In this document: one piece after another, positions 44,782 through 55,535 of the stretch
Numbering within the stretch: position 1 is the first letter of the stretch
How the letters are laid out: every line of letters begins with the position of its first letter
Source of the DNA: Phytophthora quininea
Lineage: Eukaryota > Oomycota > Peronosporomycetes > Peronosporales > Peronosporaceae
Reading direction: 5' to 3'
DNA length: 64,000 nucleotides
Assembly: GCA_011947345.1 (NCBI GenBank)
Contig: JAAVTG010000523.1
Coordinates: 372,001-436,000 of the forward strand
Program-made: the position numbers and the translations under genes
The notes under the pieces: model-generated
Databases searched by the model: none
What the model saw: only the letters and a program-made list of their open reading frames with translations
Told to the model about the DNA's origin: nothing

Positions 44782-46384
44782 TGAATTGTGTTTTTCTATG
44801 GATCGCGCTGTGGAGAGTTTACATATGGAGTTTATTATGGAGCTAGTGTTGGATATTACGTTCAAGAGATGAAGAGGTGTGCGATAAAACGTGTCGCTTG
44901 GGAGTAGGCGGGGGTGTGCTGTCTTACCAAGGATGGGCCCTCAAGACCAGGAAGTGCGCCCAAGAAAATGTGTTCTTGAAAGGCACGCCCAAGAAATGGC
45001 GTGTCCTTGGAATGCACGTTGAAGGGATCTCCGCTCTTGGAATGTACGCCCAAGGGCACATTGCCTTGAGCGTGAGTGCACGTTACGTCCTAGTCACCCC
45101 TCGTCTTTAAACGGGTCGCCAAGAACCAAGGTATAAATTGCCACAGTGAAAGGTATTCCTGTGTGCAACCCGTCTCGCCTTGGCTAACCTCACGATGTGT
45201 GAGGCAAGGACCTGTAAATCCTCAAGCTGCCCAAGTGACCCAAGAAGCACGGCTGCCGCCCAAGACCCAAGAAGTTCTTGGATGAACATTCCAAGGGTAT
45301 ATTTCTTGGGCGGCCATTTCTTCGATGGAGATTCTCTTGGATGGAGATTTTTCGATGGAGATTCTGTCTTGGACGTGGATTCTGGCACTTAGCGAGAATT
45401 CGCATTCACCATGGACCCAGTGTTTTGTACCCAGAATGTTTACGCCACAGATGATTTGAGGAGCGACGAACCCACGATAAGTGGCCGTCATCAAGTCATG
45501 CATACTAAGATCAAGACTAATTCGTATCCTAATGACTGCACCCAAGATCTGCGGAAGAGCTGCAGATCTACTAGCTATAAGAGATATCAATCAGAGAGTT
45601 CTTTTTGCCCTGTACTGCACAAGCGCCACTCGGTGCTCTTTGCGTGTTAGTGCTAGGTGACCTGCTGCTCCCCACCTGTTTGTTAAGTCAAATTGGGAGG
45701 GGAGTCTAGGCGCCCTGACCATTTCGTTTACTAGTTGGGCGTCTGTCTTGCAGGCCAACCTATTTCATATTAAAACTACGCTCAAGCGGCTAGATAGCAG
45801 TCGCCGCTTGAGTTTGCTTTGAGACTGCGTCTTACAACGTTCTGTATTGGGATTTGTATTGACTGATCTGTGTGTTCCTTCGATTGAAGGTGGTGTGCGT
45901 TCGCTGAACCAAGTCCAAGACTTTCCAGGTGTCTTGGGCGTTGGATTGAACCTGGTGTGAGACCCCCGACCAAGGGTCTATAAGAATAAGTGTCGGCTGT
46001 ATATTTGCATAAGGATCTCTCTGTATATTGATTATCTGTGGTTGCTAGTTTTTCTTGAACCTGCAGTCCAAGAACCCTGTCTCTTCAACTGCCGCCCAAG
46101 AAAAGTGGGCTGCAGGGGAACGAATTGTGGGCAAACTAATCCATCTAACACTCTTTGTGTCTTTGACTGTGAAAGGCCATCCGGTAGATTAAACGCGGAA
46201 TCTAAGGGTCGAACCTATAGGGATTCACGAGGTGCACACGCCAATCCTTCGACGGCAGTTCCAAGAACCGCCGCTGAAGGAGTTCACAACTGATCTCGGT
46301 TCACCAAGATCCTGGCCGCGTTGCCACAGCTCGCGCTGTGCAACAACCACCCCTGGACGGAAAACATCACCAGAGTTCCGCCAC
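44782..46384. mobile_element. insertion A in hAT gene; CCAAGA/TCTTGG-rich, LTR-like
   Basis: The hAT protein reads straight on if 44782-46384 is removed, with ATG repeated at both junctions (44779-44781 and 46385-46387). The 1.6-kb insert has no long coding frame. It carries more than twenty short CCAAG(A)/TCTTGG words in both orientations and a TATAAATT box near 45132. A TGTTGGATATTAC start at 44842 is LTR-like. It may be a non-autonomous LTR element or LTR plus leader. Confidence 0.5.
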
Positions 46385-46439
46385 ATGGCCCTATCTCCAA
46401 TGGATGACGGTCAGAGCGCTGACGCCCACATTGAGTATC

Positions 46440-46788
46440 TGTTGATTAGAGCAGCCAGGCAGTCGCCTGGTAGCCATGGAGCAGAAAAGACTAAATGAAT
46501 ACGAAACCTTGTTAAAGCGATATATTTTGAGTAGCATATACAAGGAGATATCCGGAGCACAACTGCGGATAAGGTAGAGAGATCCCTGCCAATCAATGGT
46601 GCGATGAGGACCGAAGGCAATAGAGGGTGAGACGCCGAGGACGCAGTACGAGGTCGTCCTCACTTCCTCTTTGCCTCAGACTGAGCACGTCTTGAGCATA
46701 GGCATTAGATAGAGAGATAAAGGCTAAATACACTGTATAGAGATCATACACTGTCCTACGAGGTTCATTCCAACAGTATCTATCGACA
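46440..46788. mobile_element. solo LTR (349 bp) in hAT gene
   Basis: Begins TGTTGATTAG and ends TATCGACA (TG..CA with imperfect inverted ends), flanked by GTATC and GTACT, an imperfect 5-bp duplication. It sits between the codons for AHIEYL and GMCNKEI of the hAT transposase, which read on when it is removed. No internal retroelement genes remain, as after LTR-LTR recombination. The short flanking duplication suits a Copia-type element. Confidence 0.6.
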
Positions 46789-47807
46789 GTACTGGGTATG
46801 TGCAACAAGGAGATCAGCATGGTGCGCCTCATCATTGGCGACAACTGCTCGACGAACCTGTGCATCGCTACTCGGCTTGACGTGCCCCTGGTTAACTGCG
46901 CTAGCCATAGATACAATCTCGCTGTGAACCGGTTTCTAGAAAGTTTTCAGAATCAGATCAAACAGATTCAAAATCTGATGACTCAGTTGCGCTATGTCAA
47001 GAATGTAGCCACGCTGTCCAACGCCATCGACCTCAAGCCCATTCTCGCCAACGCCACGCGATGGTCTTCTACGTTCCAGATGCTAGCCCGCTACATCAAC
47101 ATCCGAGACGCCATCCTACAGTAGACGCTGTGGGCGAGTTGGTGCGAGGAAGCGAGCATCGTCGCATTAGAAAAGCTGCGAGAGCTTGACAGTGTCTGCT
47201 CCAGATGGACAAATGCATGCTTACAGATGTCCGCCTGTTGTTTAATGCATGCGCGCAGAAGTATCCGGTAATGAAGGAGTACCTGAGTCCCTCCGCTACA
47301 ATCATCCGCTCGGCTGTGTTCGAGAGTGCGGCCGTCGAGATCCTGAGCCAGGTGCCAATGTCCAGTGCTGAAAAGACTGGTTTAGAGAGTTTTGTGGTGC
47401 CTGTTACGTCACAGGAGCAGGTACCAGAGCTTCCGGATGTAAGCTTGTGTTTACATCTCTTTGCGCGTCGACACTACCAGCGAATTTCGAGCGAATCGCG
47501 ATATGTGGAGCAGCACGACGCTACTGGGGTGCGCTGCAGACGCTGAGGAGTGACCAGGAGAAAAAGCTTTCTGTTGCAATATATTTCAGTTATTGTAATT
47601 ATCATTATTCTCGTTGTGGCAATTGCAGTCTTTACTACTGCGTTGCCGTCAACGAAATTACAATTCTTGATTCTTTGATCGAGGCCTGGTCAAATTGTGC
47701 CTGGAGGACGTGAACATGGCGTCCGATGAAATGGACGACCAGGAAGCCGAAGACCGTGAAATGCACGATTGGGAGAACAAATATTATGTTTTTTGACACT
47801 GTAGAAG

Positions 47808-50204
47808 ATGAAGAGAGGGTGCGGCAAACTAAGCGGAAGCAGTAGGAGAACGATCTCCGTGCTGAGGGATATTGCGGCGGCTAGAAGGACCACGAGAGAG
47901 GAATGGCAGGGTCACTGGATGGATTTGGGTAAATGTCTCGTAGTGCTCCCGGAATCGCTGAGATGCACGTTTCTGCTAGCTCCAATGAGTGTGAAGTTCC
48001 ACAGCTACGAGATGACAAGAGAAGCTATGGACGTGATGAGCAATGCTGTCGTGACAAATGTTACTTTTCGCGGATAGATTTGGCGTTAGGGGGCATATGA
48101 CGACGACGTGGAGAGCGCTCGCTCAATTCATGGCACAATTTTGTATAGGTGGGGTTCATTCAGGTTGACACGGCACTGCAATTATCCAAGCTGCGTCACC
48201 AATAGTGAACGCAATAGTGAACGAGAAATCTACAAATGTACTGAGCTCTATCCAGTTGGAGGCCAATATACTAAATCTAGAAGCTGCAAGGGTGCGTAAC
48301 TGCGAAGCAATATGTTCTGCAGCAGCGTTCAACGCAACAGCAAGAGAAGTATCCATCCGATTGGGACTGAGAATATTCGATCCCGCTAGCAGTCAGTGGA
48401 AATGGCTAGCGTACGGGCTTTGTCAAAGAGAGTGCAAGCACGCTCGTTGGCCAAGTCGGTGTGCATGTACGATATGTACGATATCAGCGCTATGAGCATT
48501 GAAAACATGCTGGTTTTTGCGACTATCGTGGCATCTTGTGATGTAGCGCTTAGGCTTCTTACCACTTCCTGGTGTTGTACACGCGATACTCCCAAGTGAG
48601 TCAGATGGCTCCGCCCGGACGAGGGATTTATCCGGGGCCGTGACCTGGGGATCCTCCCACACAAGAGTTCTTCGCGACCATGTTTGGGACTGGGAACGGG
48701 AGGGCCCTGGGCCGGTCAGTACCTACCCCTTCGAAACGGTAATTTGTTCAGAGAACGGTCACCGAGTTGTTCTAGGAACGCCTCTACCTAGTACGAGTGA
48801 GCTGTGGGCGGCAGTTATACACACAACTGTCCGGGACACTGCCTGGGTCCGGGACCGGGAACACGACACACAATATACACTCTGTTCTTTCGGACGGAAG
48901 ACCCCGGGGGCGATGGCCCTGATAATATGAAATGTGCAAACTCGGGTCGGCCAGACCGCTACCAGGAACACACAAATATGAAGTGCCTAACCCCTGGGGG
49001 AATGTAGACAGGTTGGTGTTGGAAAGTCACCGGTATAGCCTCACGCGTGGTCCCGGCGTTCCGCGCTCCTAGTCTCCAGAAGGGCAGCGGTCCGCACCGC
49101 GTAGAGGTTCGACTTGAGCTCTGAAAGGAAAAAGGGAAACTGAATTATACTTCACCTAGTGTTGGGACACCAGGACGCTTATCCTTCTTATCCCGAGGGG
49201 TCAACCGTTCTTTTGACCCTACTATGACCTGGGGCCCAGACTTGGGTTCATTATGGCTTCGGGACAACTGGCTCTGCTCGGAAAATTTTGAACTCAGTAT
49301 GCCCTGGAGATTATCTTGTGAGAAGTATGTGGCACGAGATGAGAAGGGCCGCCCGTTCCCGGTACCACGTCCCGGTAACCAACCCGCGGGTCCGGGATCG
49401 GACCCAAGAACGAACGAATGTTCCTGGGAAACCCGGGGCACTATGTCACAATCTGATCATCCGGAAAAAATGTTTGGTCACAATCATAACGAACACAATG
49501 CTGAAAAAGTATTACGATTTCGATGGTCAGGTGACCGCATTGATAGAGCTCACAATACAAAAGCAACGCTATCACTACCTTCGCCAATAGTTACTTGTAG
49601 TGAAGTGACAATGAGCGGAGTGAATGGGTGAACGTGATGCTGCCCGGGCGTTGTCAAGTCCGACGCGATGATTTAAATTTCCAGCAAAATATCGAGAGTC
49701 TTCTCGAGTGGAGGTACATCTCTGGAACTTAAATTAAACCCCTATTCGAATTGAGGTTCAATGGCATTCCGCATTTTCCATCGGCAGTTGGTGGTTCGTT
49801 GCGGTCATTGACAATTTCTAGCTTCAGGTATGACTTTTACCTCAGCATGATCGTGCAAAATTGCCTCCAACGTACAGGAGTTCGTGATTGATTATGAGTA
49901 TATCACGTGTTCTTATGATATTAAAGGCTCCCAGCGAATTGGGCGGCGCCAAGAACCGCCTCTCGACTTCCAAGCTGATTTAAAGGCTCTATTGAAGATG
50001 CTGACAGTAAATCAGACCTTGGAATATTTGGATGTCATCCTTCCGCGCAAATATCAGCAGTATGCTGCTCATTTCAAACGCCACAACCTCAAGTCAATTA
50101 CGCATGTCTGCAAACCTCTTCCCAATGAATGTAAAGCTGCATTTTTGAGCGTGTTGACAGCCAGACAGTTCTCACAAGAAGCGAAAGCGCGACAAGTCAA
50201 ACCG
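47808..50204 (+). pseudogene. LRR-like oomycete family, copy 4
   Basis: Segments: LPESLRCTFLLAPMSVKFHS (47945-48000, matching APGTLRCTFVLDP of copy 3), IQLEANILNLEAARVRNCEA, LRIFDPASSQWKWLAYGLCQ (48370-48425, matching WEWLAYALF of copy 1), AKSVCMYDMYDISAMSIENM; then a 1-kb non-homologous block; then DFQADLKALLKMLTVNQTLE .. HFKRHNLKSITHVCKPL and ECKAAFLSVLTARQ to the stop at 50202-50204. Several shifts. The C-terminal 100 residues form one clean frame. Confidence 0.55.
48605..49680. mobile_element. unclassified insertion in LRR-like copy 4
   Basis: Interrupts the family homology. It has no coding content I recognise and is rich in CCGGGAC/GTCCCGG-type words (GGGACCGGGAACACG, GGTACCACGTCCCGG). 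TGACCTGGG occurs at both about 48640 and 49223. Ends are approximate. It could be a small non-autonomous LTR element. Confidence 0.35.
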
Positions 50205-50234
50205 TGATCTGGACGAGCATGTGATCCCGGTTAC

Positions 50235-50850
50235 GTTATTGTTTGCAAGTCCGCCATGTGTCCAGTGTGTGCATTTCTGCAAAGAGGTAAGGTTCGACAG
50301 CGTGATGGAGCAGATACAAGAATTTTGCATCCACAACACAACGGGCCTCCGCTCGAACTGCACTCTCCGTTGGACGGAAGCGCGTGAGTGTCGAGTTTGG
50401 GCAACACCACACCGAAGCTGAAAATGTCGGCGGATGGACCGTAGCTCCTGCTGCTGAGCACTTCGGGCGCCAACCACCGAGCCGTGCCCACCCCTCTCGT
50501 CATCGTGTCCTCCAACGACCTGTATCGAGACGACCCAAAGTCCGTCAGTTTGGCACGCAGTTCACCCGACACAATCGTTTCTTCATCCGACAGAGTCGAC
50601 AACAAAACATTTCGAGACTTGAGGTCGCGGTGCACCACCGGCGGATCGAACGAGTGCACGTACACGAGAGCGTCGATGACGTCGGTCACGATTCTCACTT
50701 TCTGGGATGTCCACTCTCTCGGCGTCGACGCATCAACCAGGTAGTCTCGCAGATCTCCACCTTCCATGAACTAGAACAGAGCCTGCAGGTCGGTGGCAAC
50801 CGTCCACGCAGCCCGATGAGTCTGACGGTGTTCGAGAGGAGGTGTTGATT
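50235..50850 (-). pseudogene. TKL-type protein kinase remnant
   Basis: The minus-strand frame 50231-50767 starts MEGGDLRDYL and shows the kinase core: VVHRDLKSRNVLL (catalytic HRD..N), KLTDFGSSR (DFG), GTARWLAPEVL (APE) and ADIFSFGVVL, after which the frame shifts. Upstream, a TAG separates AAWTVATDLQALF from FMEGGDL, and a further shift precedes NTVRLIG. The glycine loop and the rest of the N-lobe are missing where the Copia remnant begins. It resembles the large oomycete TKL kinase family. It is dead. Confidence 0.75.
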
Positions 50851-50855
50851 ATCTC

Positions 50856-53222
50856 GTGCTGAACAACATTGTTTATTATGCGTCTCTGAACGTGGGCACG
50901 GTCCTCATGGCTAAGGTCGACGGCATAAAGACGGACTACCTGCAGCAGGCGGAAGAACTGGTGCATGTAGCCCAACCCTGGGAGCTGGAATCGTCGAAGG
51001 GCAAGGCGTTTGGGCAAGATGTGGTGAGTACCGTGGGTGAGCGTCGGGCGGTGACTCGGAGATGCAAGGAATGTGGCGAAGTCGACCACCTGCGCGTGGC
51101 AAGCCCAGAGCGTGCCGGCAATGAATCAAATGTCCAACGAGGCCGACGGGACATGGATCCTGGATAATGGATCTACAAGGCACCTGGTGAATGACGCATC
51201 GTGGCTTGAGAACATGATGCGATGGTCGGTGTATGCAGCCGAACGGTGAGCCGCTCGCAGTCAGTATGAAAGGGTCTCGTTGAGTTCAATAGATGCCTTG
51301 GACAGCTGAATTATGATGCGGCGGAGCGACTTGCGAGGGACCGGATCTCCGGCATCGAGTTGACGGACCGGAAGAGGGTGAACGATTTGACCTGCGCATA
51401 AGGGAAGCAGCCAAAGAACAAACAGTCGGTAAGAATACGGGCAGCACTCACTGATCGATCGTGTGTGAGTGTGTGTGGGGGAGGGGCGGTGTAGAATGCA
51501 GCCTATATCCTGAACAGATCGCCGACCATCGCAAATCCGTGAAAAACTACGCCGTTGAAAATGCTGACGAAACAGGCCCCTCGCTGGGCGAGATAGTGGT
51601 ATTCAGCTCTCCGTGTACGGTGTACAGGGGTCTGCGCAACAAGAATTTCTCGCACCGTGCGGAGCAAGGAATAATCATCGGTATGGGCGAGGAAACTAAA
51701 CGCTACAGAGTATACCTGCCGAAGGATCGGGTAGTGATAACGACACAGTATGTGAAAACATCGAGATTTTGGACAAGACTCAGAAAAACAAGTGCAACGG
51801 CTGTACTTGAGGGATGAAGATAGCAACGACTTGAATGAGTCCACGGGTGAAACTGAAGAAGCCGCCGAGGTCGCTGGTGATAGAGGCGCTGGGGCTGCGA
51901 GCAGTGCCAAGAAATCCAGGAAAACGCACCAAGAAGACGTGGCAATGTGAGAGACATGTGACGCGCTCGGCCATGCAGCAGACTGCGAAGAAAGCGGACG
52001 AGTCCGCGCAGCGGAGAAGACGCCCGCAGACATTGCGAATAGCATTGTGGAGGCGGATCTCGATAACTACCGCGAGGCTATGCGTAGCCAGCACCGCGAG
52101 CAATGGGTGATGGCCATGGAGGAGGAGCTGCGATCTATTAAAGAAAATGGAATGTGAGGGATCGTGCAGGCGCCTCGCAAGGCACACGTGCTCCACACTC
52201 AGTGGTTCTAGAGACCAAAATGGATGCGGAAGGAGACATCGAGCGCCGGAAAGCGCAGCTCGTGGCCTGCGGGAACGAGCAAGACTTTGGTGTGAACTAC
52301 AGTGTCACGTTCGTCGCAGTGATCGACATGTCCAGTGTAAAGCTGATCGTAGGGTTGGCAAGGAAGTGGAGAGTCCCATCGAAGCACGGAGACGTGCCGA
52401 ACGCTTACGTGAAAGCGGACAAGGAAGAGCAGCTGGTCATTTTGTCCGCTTGCCTCAAGATGTGGCGATTTCAGAAGAGGCTAAGAAGCTAGGATTTTTA
52501 ACGAGAATGACTCGGTACTCGAGCTGAAGAAGGCGTTGTATCGCCTCAAACAGGCTGTACGACTGTGGAGCAACCTGTTGCAGCACAAGCTGCTGGCTGT
52601 GGGCTTCCGTCAGAGCCTCACAGACATATGTGTGTACTACGGGTGGCGACTTGGGGTGTTAATCGTAGTGGGAGTGTGCGTGGACGATTTGGCGGTCACT
52701 GGGACGCAGCAGAATGCTGTAGTTGCTTTCTTCGGAGCGATGTCCGACTTGGCTGTAAAGGACCTAGGCACGGTGAACAAGTTATTCGGCATGCGCGTTA
52801 CGTACAGTGAAGAAGAAGGATCCCACTTGGATTAGCTAACCGCGATCGACGAGTTGCTACGGGAGTTTAGGGTGGAGGCGGTGGAGGTGGTGCGTACGCC
52901 AATTGGCACAGAGCGGAACGAGAACGACGTGACTGAAGAGCTGCCTGCGTCAGATAGAGAGGGAGTAGTGACGGTGGGACGTTTCCAGTCGCTGGTTGGA
53001 AGGCTACTATGGATCGCTCGCTGCACGCGCCCAGACATATCACTCGCTGTTCCCACGACAACGCGCAAGACGCATAACCCGTCGATGGCGGACTAGAAGC
53101 TTGCCAAGCGGATTGTATGGCACATGGCTGTCACAAAGGAGCTGCGGCTGCAGATGAAGGGGAACAGAGACCCAGAGAAGGCTCTAGAAGTTGTGATTTA
53201 CAGCGAGGCGGACTTTGCCAAC
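50856..53222 (+). mobile_element. Ty1/Copia retrotransposon remnant
   Basis: Plus-strand pieces in Copia order: gag end with a zinc-knuckle-like RRCKECGEVDHLR (51060); protease TWILDNGSTRHLVND (51153-51195); integrase C-terminal region GEIVVFSSPCTVYRG .. SHRAEQGIIIGMGEETK (51590-51700); reverse transcriptase DIERRKAQLVACGNEQDFG and KHGDVPNAYVKADKEEQLV (52230-52440), YRLKQAVRLW, then VVGVCVDDLAVTG (52660-52700, the catalytic VDD); LVGRLLWIARCTRPDISLA (52995-53045); and the start of RNase H, VVIYSEADFA (53190-53220). Many stops and shifts; truncated at both ends with no LTRs seen. Confidence 0.8.
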
Positions 53223-53305
53223 CAGGCCCTACACTCGGTCTCCTTCCAAGCGTGCGCTGCTCGTTCTCTCGACAGCGCGCAAGCGTTCGCTGCTAAATTC
53301 GGTAC
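53223..53305 (+). pseudogene. dihydrodiol dehydrogenase-like gene, N-terminal fragment
   Basis: Encodes SFQACAARSLDSAQAFAAKF, a typical second-strand/helix segment of the Gfo/Idh/MocA Rossmann fold. It sits between the end of the Copia RNase H and the DIRS element, and is the piece missing from the gene that resumes at 60262. It reads on from the Copia frame only by chance. Confidence 0.6.
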
Positions 53306-53439
53306 GTGTTATAAATATGGGACGCATGTCAGTTTTTTTACATTCTACTGTTTCCTCGTACACTTCTTTTTGGGGACAAATATAATGTCCTTCAATAAGA
53401 GCTTGCAGAACTAACTCCAACCTCGATTGTTGGATCGAG

Positions 53440-54538
53440 TTGATCCCCATATGGATGTAGTTCTCCAAGCTCCTATTGAAGGTGCTGCATCCGCCTTTGC
53501 CCTGACACGATCTTTGCAGCGAGGCCGTCGACAGACTCCTTGCATAGTCTTGTATACTGCTTGAATGTCTCGGAAGCCCAGCGGCCGTGGAATTGAATCG
53601 TGAGCGCGTCAACACCGGCTCGGTACATGTGTGTCGCTCCTCCCGCGCGCAACGAGCGAGCGCTAAACGAGCTGGGATCCTCCCCAGAAGGCCGGCCGCA
53701 CGACGTATAATCTCTGTGATTGCCTCCCCGGAGATGCAGTCCAGTTGTCCGTTCTCGTTCAGAAACACTGCTGACGGAATCTCGACTGGGAGATGCACTC
53801 GCGCCTTGAGGATGCAGAGACGGGGCACAGGAATGGGTGACCTGAACGATTTAGGACCCATTTCGTTGCCGTGCCTTGTTGGTTCGTTTTAGACCCGACG
53901 AGGCGAATGTGCACTGCGGCTGCGTGATGAACAGTTTGCGTGACTGAGCCAGATGTGTACGTCACCGCGATATCTGAGGCCTTGAGAGCAAACCACGCGA
54001 ATGTCTTCCCCTTTGACACGATCTCCGAACGCCGCAAGAGGAAGAAGAAAGCCAGACACAACAGCCCCCATAGAGCTTTGTCGGACGGCGACGACAGGTC
54101 AAGGAGTCCAAAGCACGCCTCCAGTAACTCCAATGTCACTGGGGCCTTGTGGCGCGCCGGACAGTCGAGACGAGAGATGCCGTTGAGGACCATGTGAAGT
54201 TGTGGGTGGCTGCTAGGAAATGGGAGCCCTGCCGCTTGGAAGAAGTGAAGAACCCCTTGTAGCGCGGCGGCAATAGACGAGCCGCGGACGCATCTTCCCG
54301 AGCCATAACCAACTTGAAACCCGTGGGTGATGAACGAGGAGATAGCGTGAACCTGGGGGTCCTGCGTGAGGCCGAGCAAGGCGGGTTGGATGCCGTGGAT
54401 GGTCGCCCAGGAATGCCACGCCCTTAGAGACCGGAGGTACTTGGAACGGGTCGAGTCGGCGACAGAGAGTGTTCGAAGATAGTACGCCAAATCGTCTCCA
54501 GACTCTGGACATCCGCCGGCGGTGGCACCTGAATCCAA
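53440..54538 (-). pseudogene. DIRS tyrosine recombinase
   Basis: The first 259 residues (LRTLSVADSTRSKYLRSLRA, a SAM-like core-binding domain, then FFLLRRSEIVSKGKTF with the first catalytic Arg) are in one frame. After shifts near 53820 and 53685 the catalytic end follows in another register: RSLRAGGATHMYRAG and IQFHGRWASETFKQYTRL, giving the H-x-x-R, H/W and Tyr nucleophile positions. It integrates circular DNA copies by site-specific recombination. The frameshifts make it inactive. Confidence 0.75.
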
Positions 54539-54744
54539 CCCGACGTGAGCACACCTAACAGGTTAGCGTGAGCAGAGTTGCTGAATGAGCGCGAGCCTGC
54601 ATCCGCGATCCGATTGTCGACGCCCGCGACGTGAGCGGCCGAGAGGCGGAGTCTGAGAGCGACTTCCCAGTGACAAAGCAACCTGGTCACTGTGGTGAAG
54701 CACTTCCCAGAATCTCGGATCAGCGAATGGGAAGCCAACATGAA

Positions 54745-55535
54745 GGGATCCATACTGGATCCGAAGAGATCCATAGTGGATCCAAGTGATCCAGGACCCC
54801 GGGCCCAGATCTCCACGTGGAACGCCCCAGCCATCGATCTGGCACGACACGAGCCCAAAGAGTGAAGACATCCAGTGCGGTAACATAGATCTGGCGATAA
54901 GATAGACTTTAGGATAGGATCCAACCATAATTTGCTGAATACAGAGTCGAATTTGCCTTGTACACCACAAGTGCCCTTCTTAGCGCATAAGACCACGGGA
55001 TCTACATTGGCCCAGTCCAGCTACGTCGGGACCACCGCGGATCAAGCAGCGCTCGGGTGATCTGGATAATATATTGGCCAGATCCACTCGCAGTCTGGAT
55101 CCACTAGTACCAAGTGCAGATCCAAGGTCTACTGGAGTTACTACTTGGCCAAGACGACCGATCGACCCTCAACCCCCAAGATCACGCTATTGGAAGCGTT
55201 CAAGTACGGAAAAAGAAGACCACACACCCCTCAAGGCAACCCGCCACCTGGATCCAAGATCCAGGCCCCAGATCAAGTAGATCCAAGCGATTACTGGTCT
55301 GGCAAATATTCAAGGACGCAGAGTGAAGATTCCCGCGCTGCTCCTGACCTCCCACGTCCCGCCAAGACGTTCGATCTTGACAGATCAAGCATCCTCGAAG
55401 CACCTGAAAAGCAGATCCAGCCCGCCGACGGGTACACAAGGTGAGCACACTTCAGCATCCCCACGGATATCGGAGTACCCCTCCATTAGTCGGTGTCTGG
55501 GCGCAGTGGAAGCGGATTTTGATAAATCCCGCTAC
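54745..55535. mobile_element. GATCC-rich LTR-like insertion inside the DIRS RNase H
   Basis: The DIRS RNase H coding stops after SRNRRAQ (about 55545) and resumes with a FLASHSLIRDSGKCF-like stretch (about 54740). The intervening 0.8 kb has no coding content and many GGATCC/AGATCC words. On the minus strand it begins TGTGATGTGGTGTAGCGGG and ends near CCCTTCA, LTR-like (TG..CA). The target-site duplication is unclear. Confidence 0.45.

Larger units (their letters stand above)
44230..47790 (+). pseudogene. hAT transposase gene with two nested insertions
   Basis: Transposase of a hAT-type DNA element. The N-terminal BED-like zinc finger reads NFECRKCGRSRKH .. HLSAKHPGY (44290-44430). The catalytic core includes FGLMLDGWTSHSLHSLSVYA (44690-44735) and RQQRLLAVTM (to 44781); after insertion A, ALSPMDDGQSADAHIEYL (46385-46440); after a solo LTR, VRLIIGDNCSTNLCIATRLD and VNCASHRYNLAVNRFLES (46820-46950). 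A stop at 47122 and shifts break the C-terminal part (to about 47790). CAGTGTCCACC, a hAT-like terminal word, occurs at about 44146 and 44190, but I could not pair it with a right end. Confidence 0.8.
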
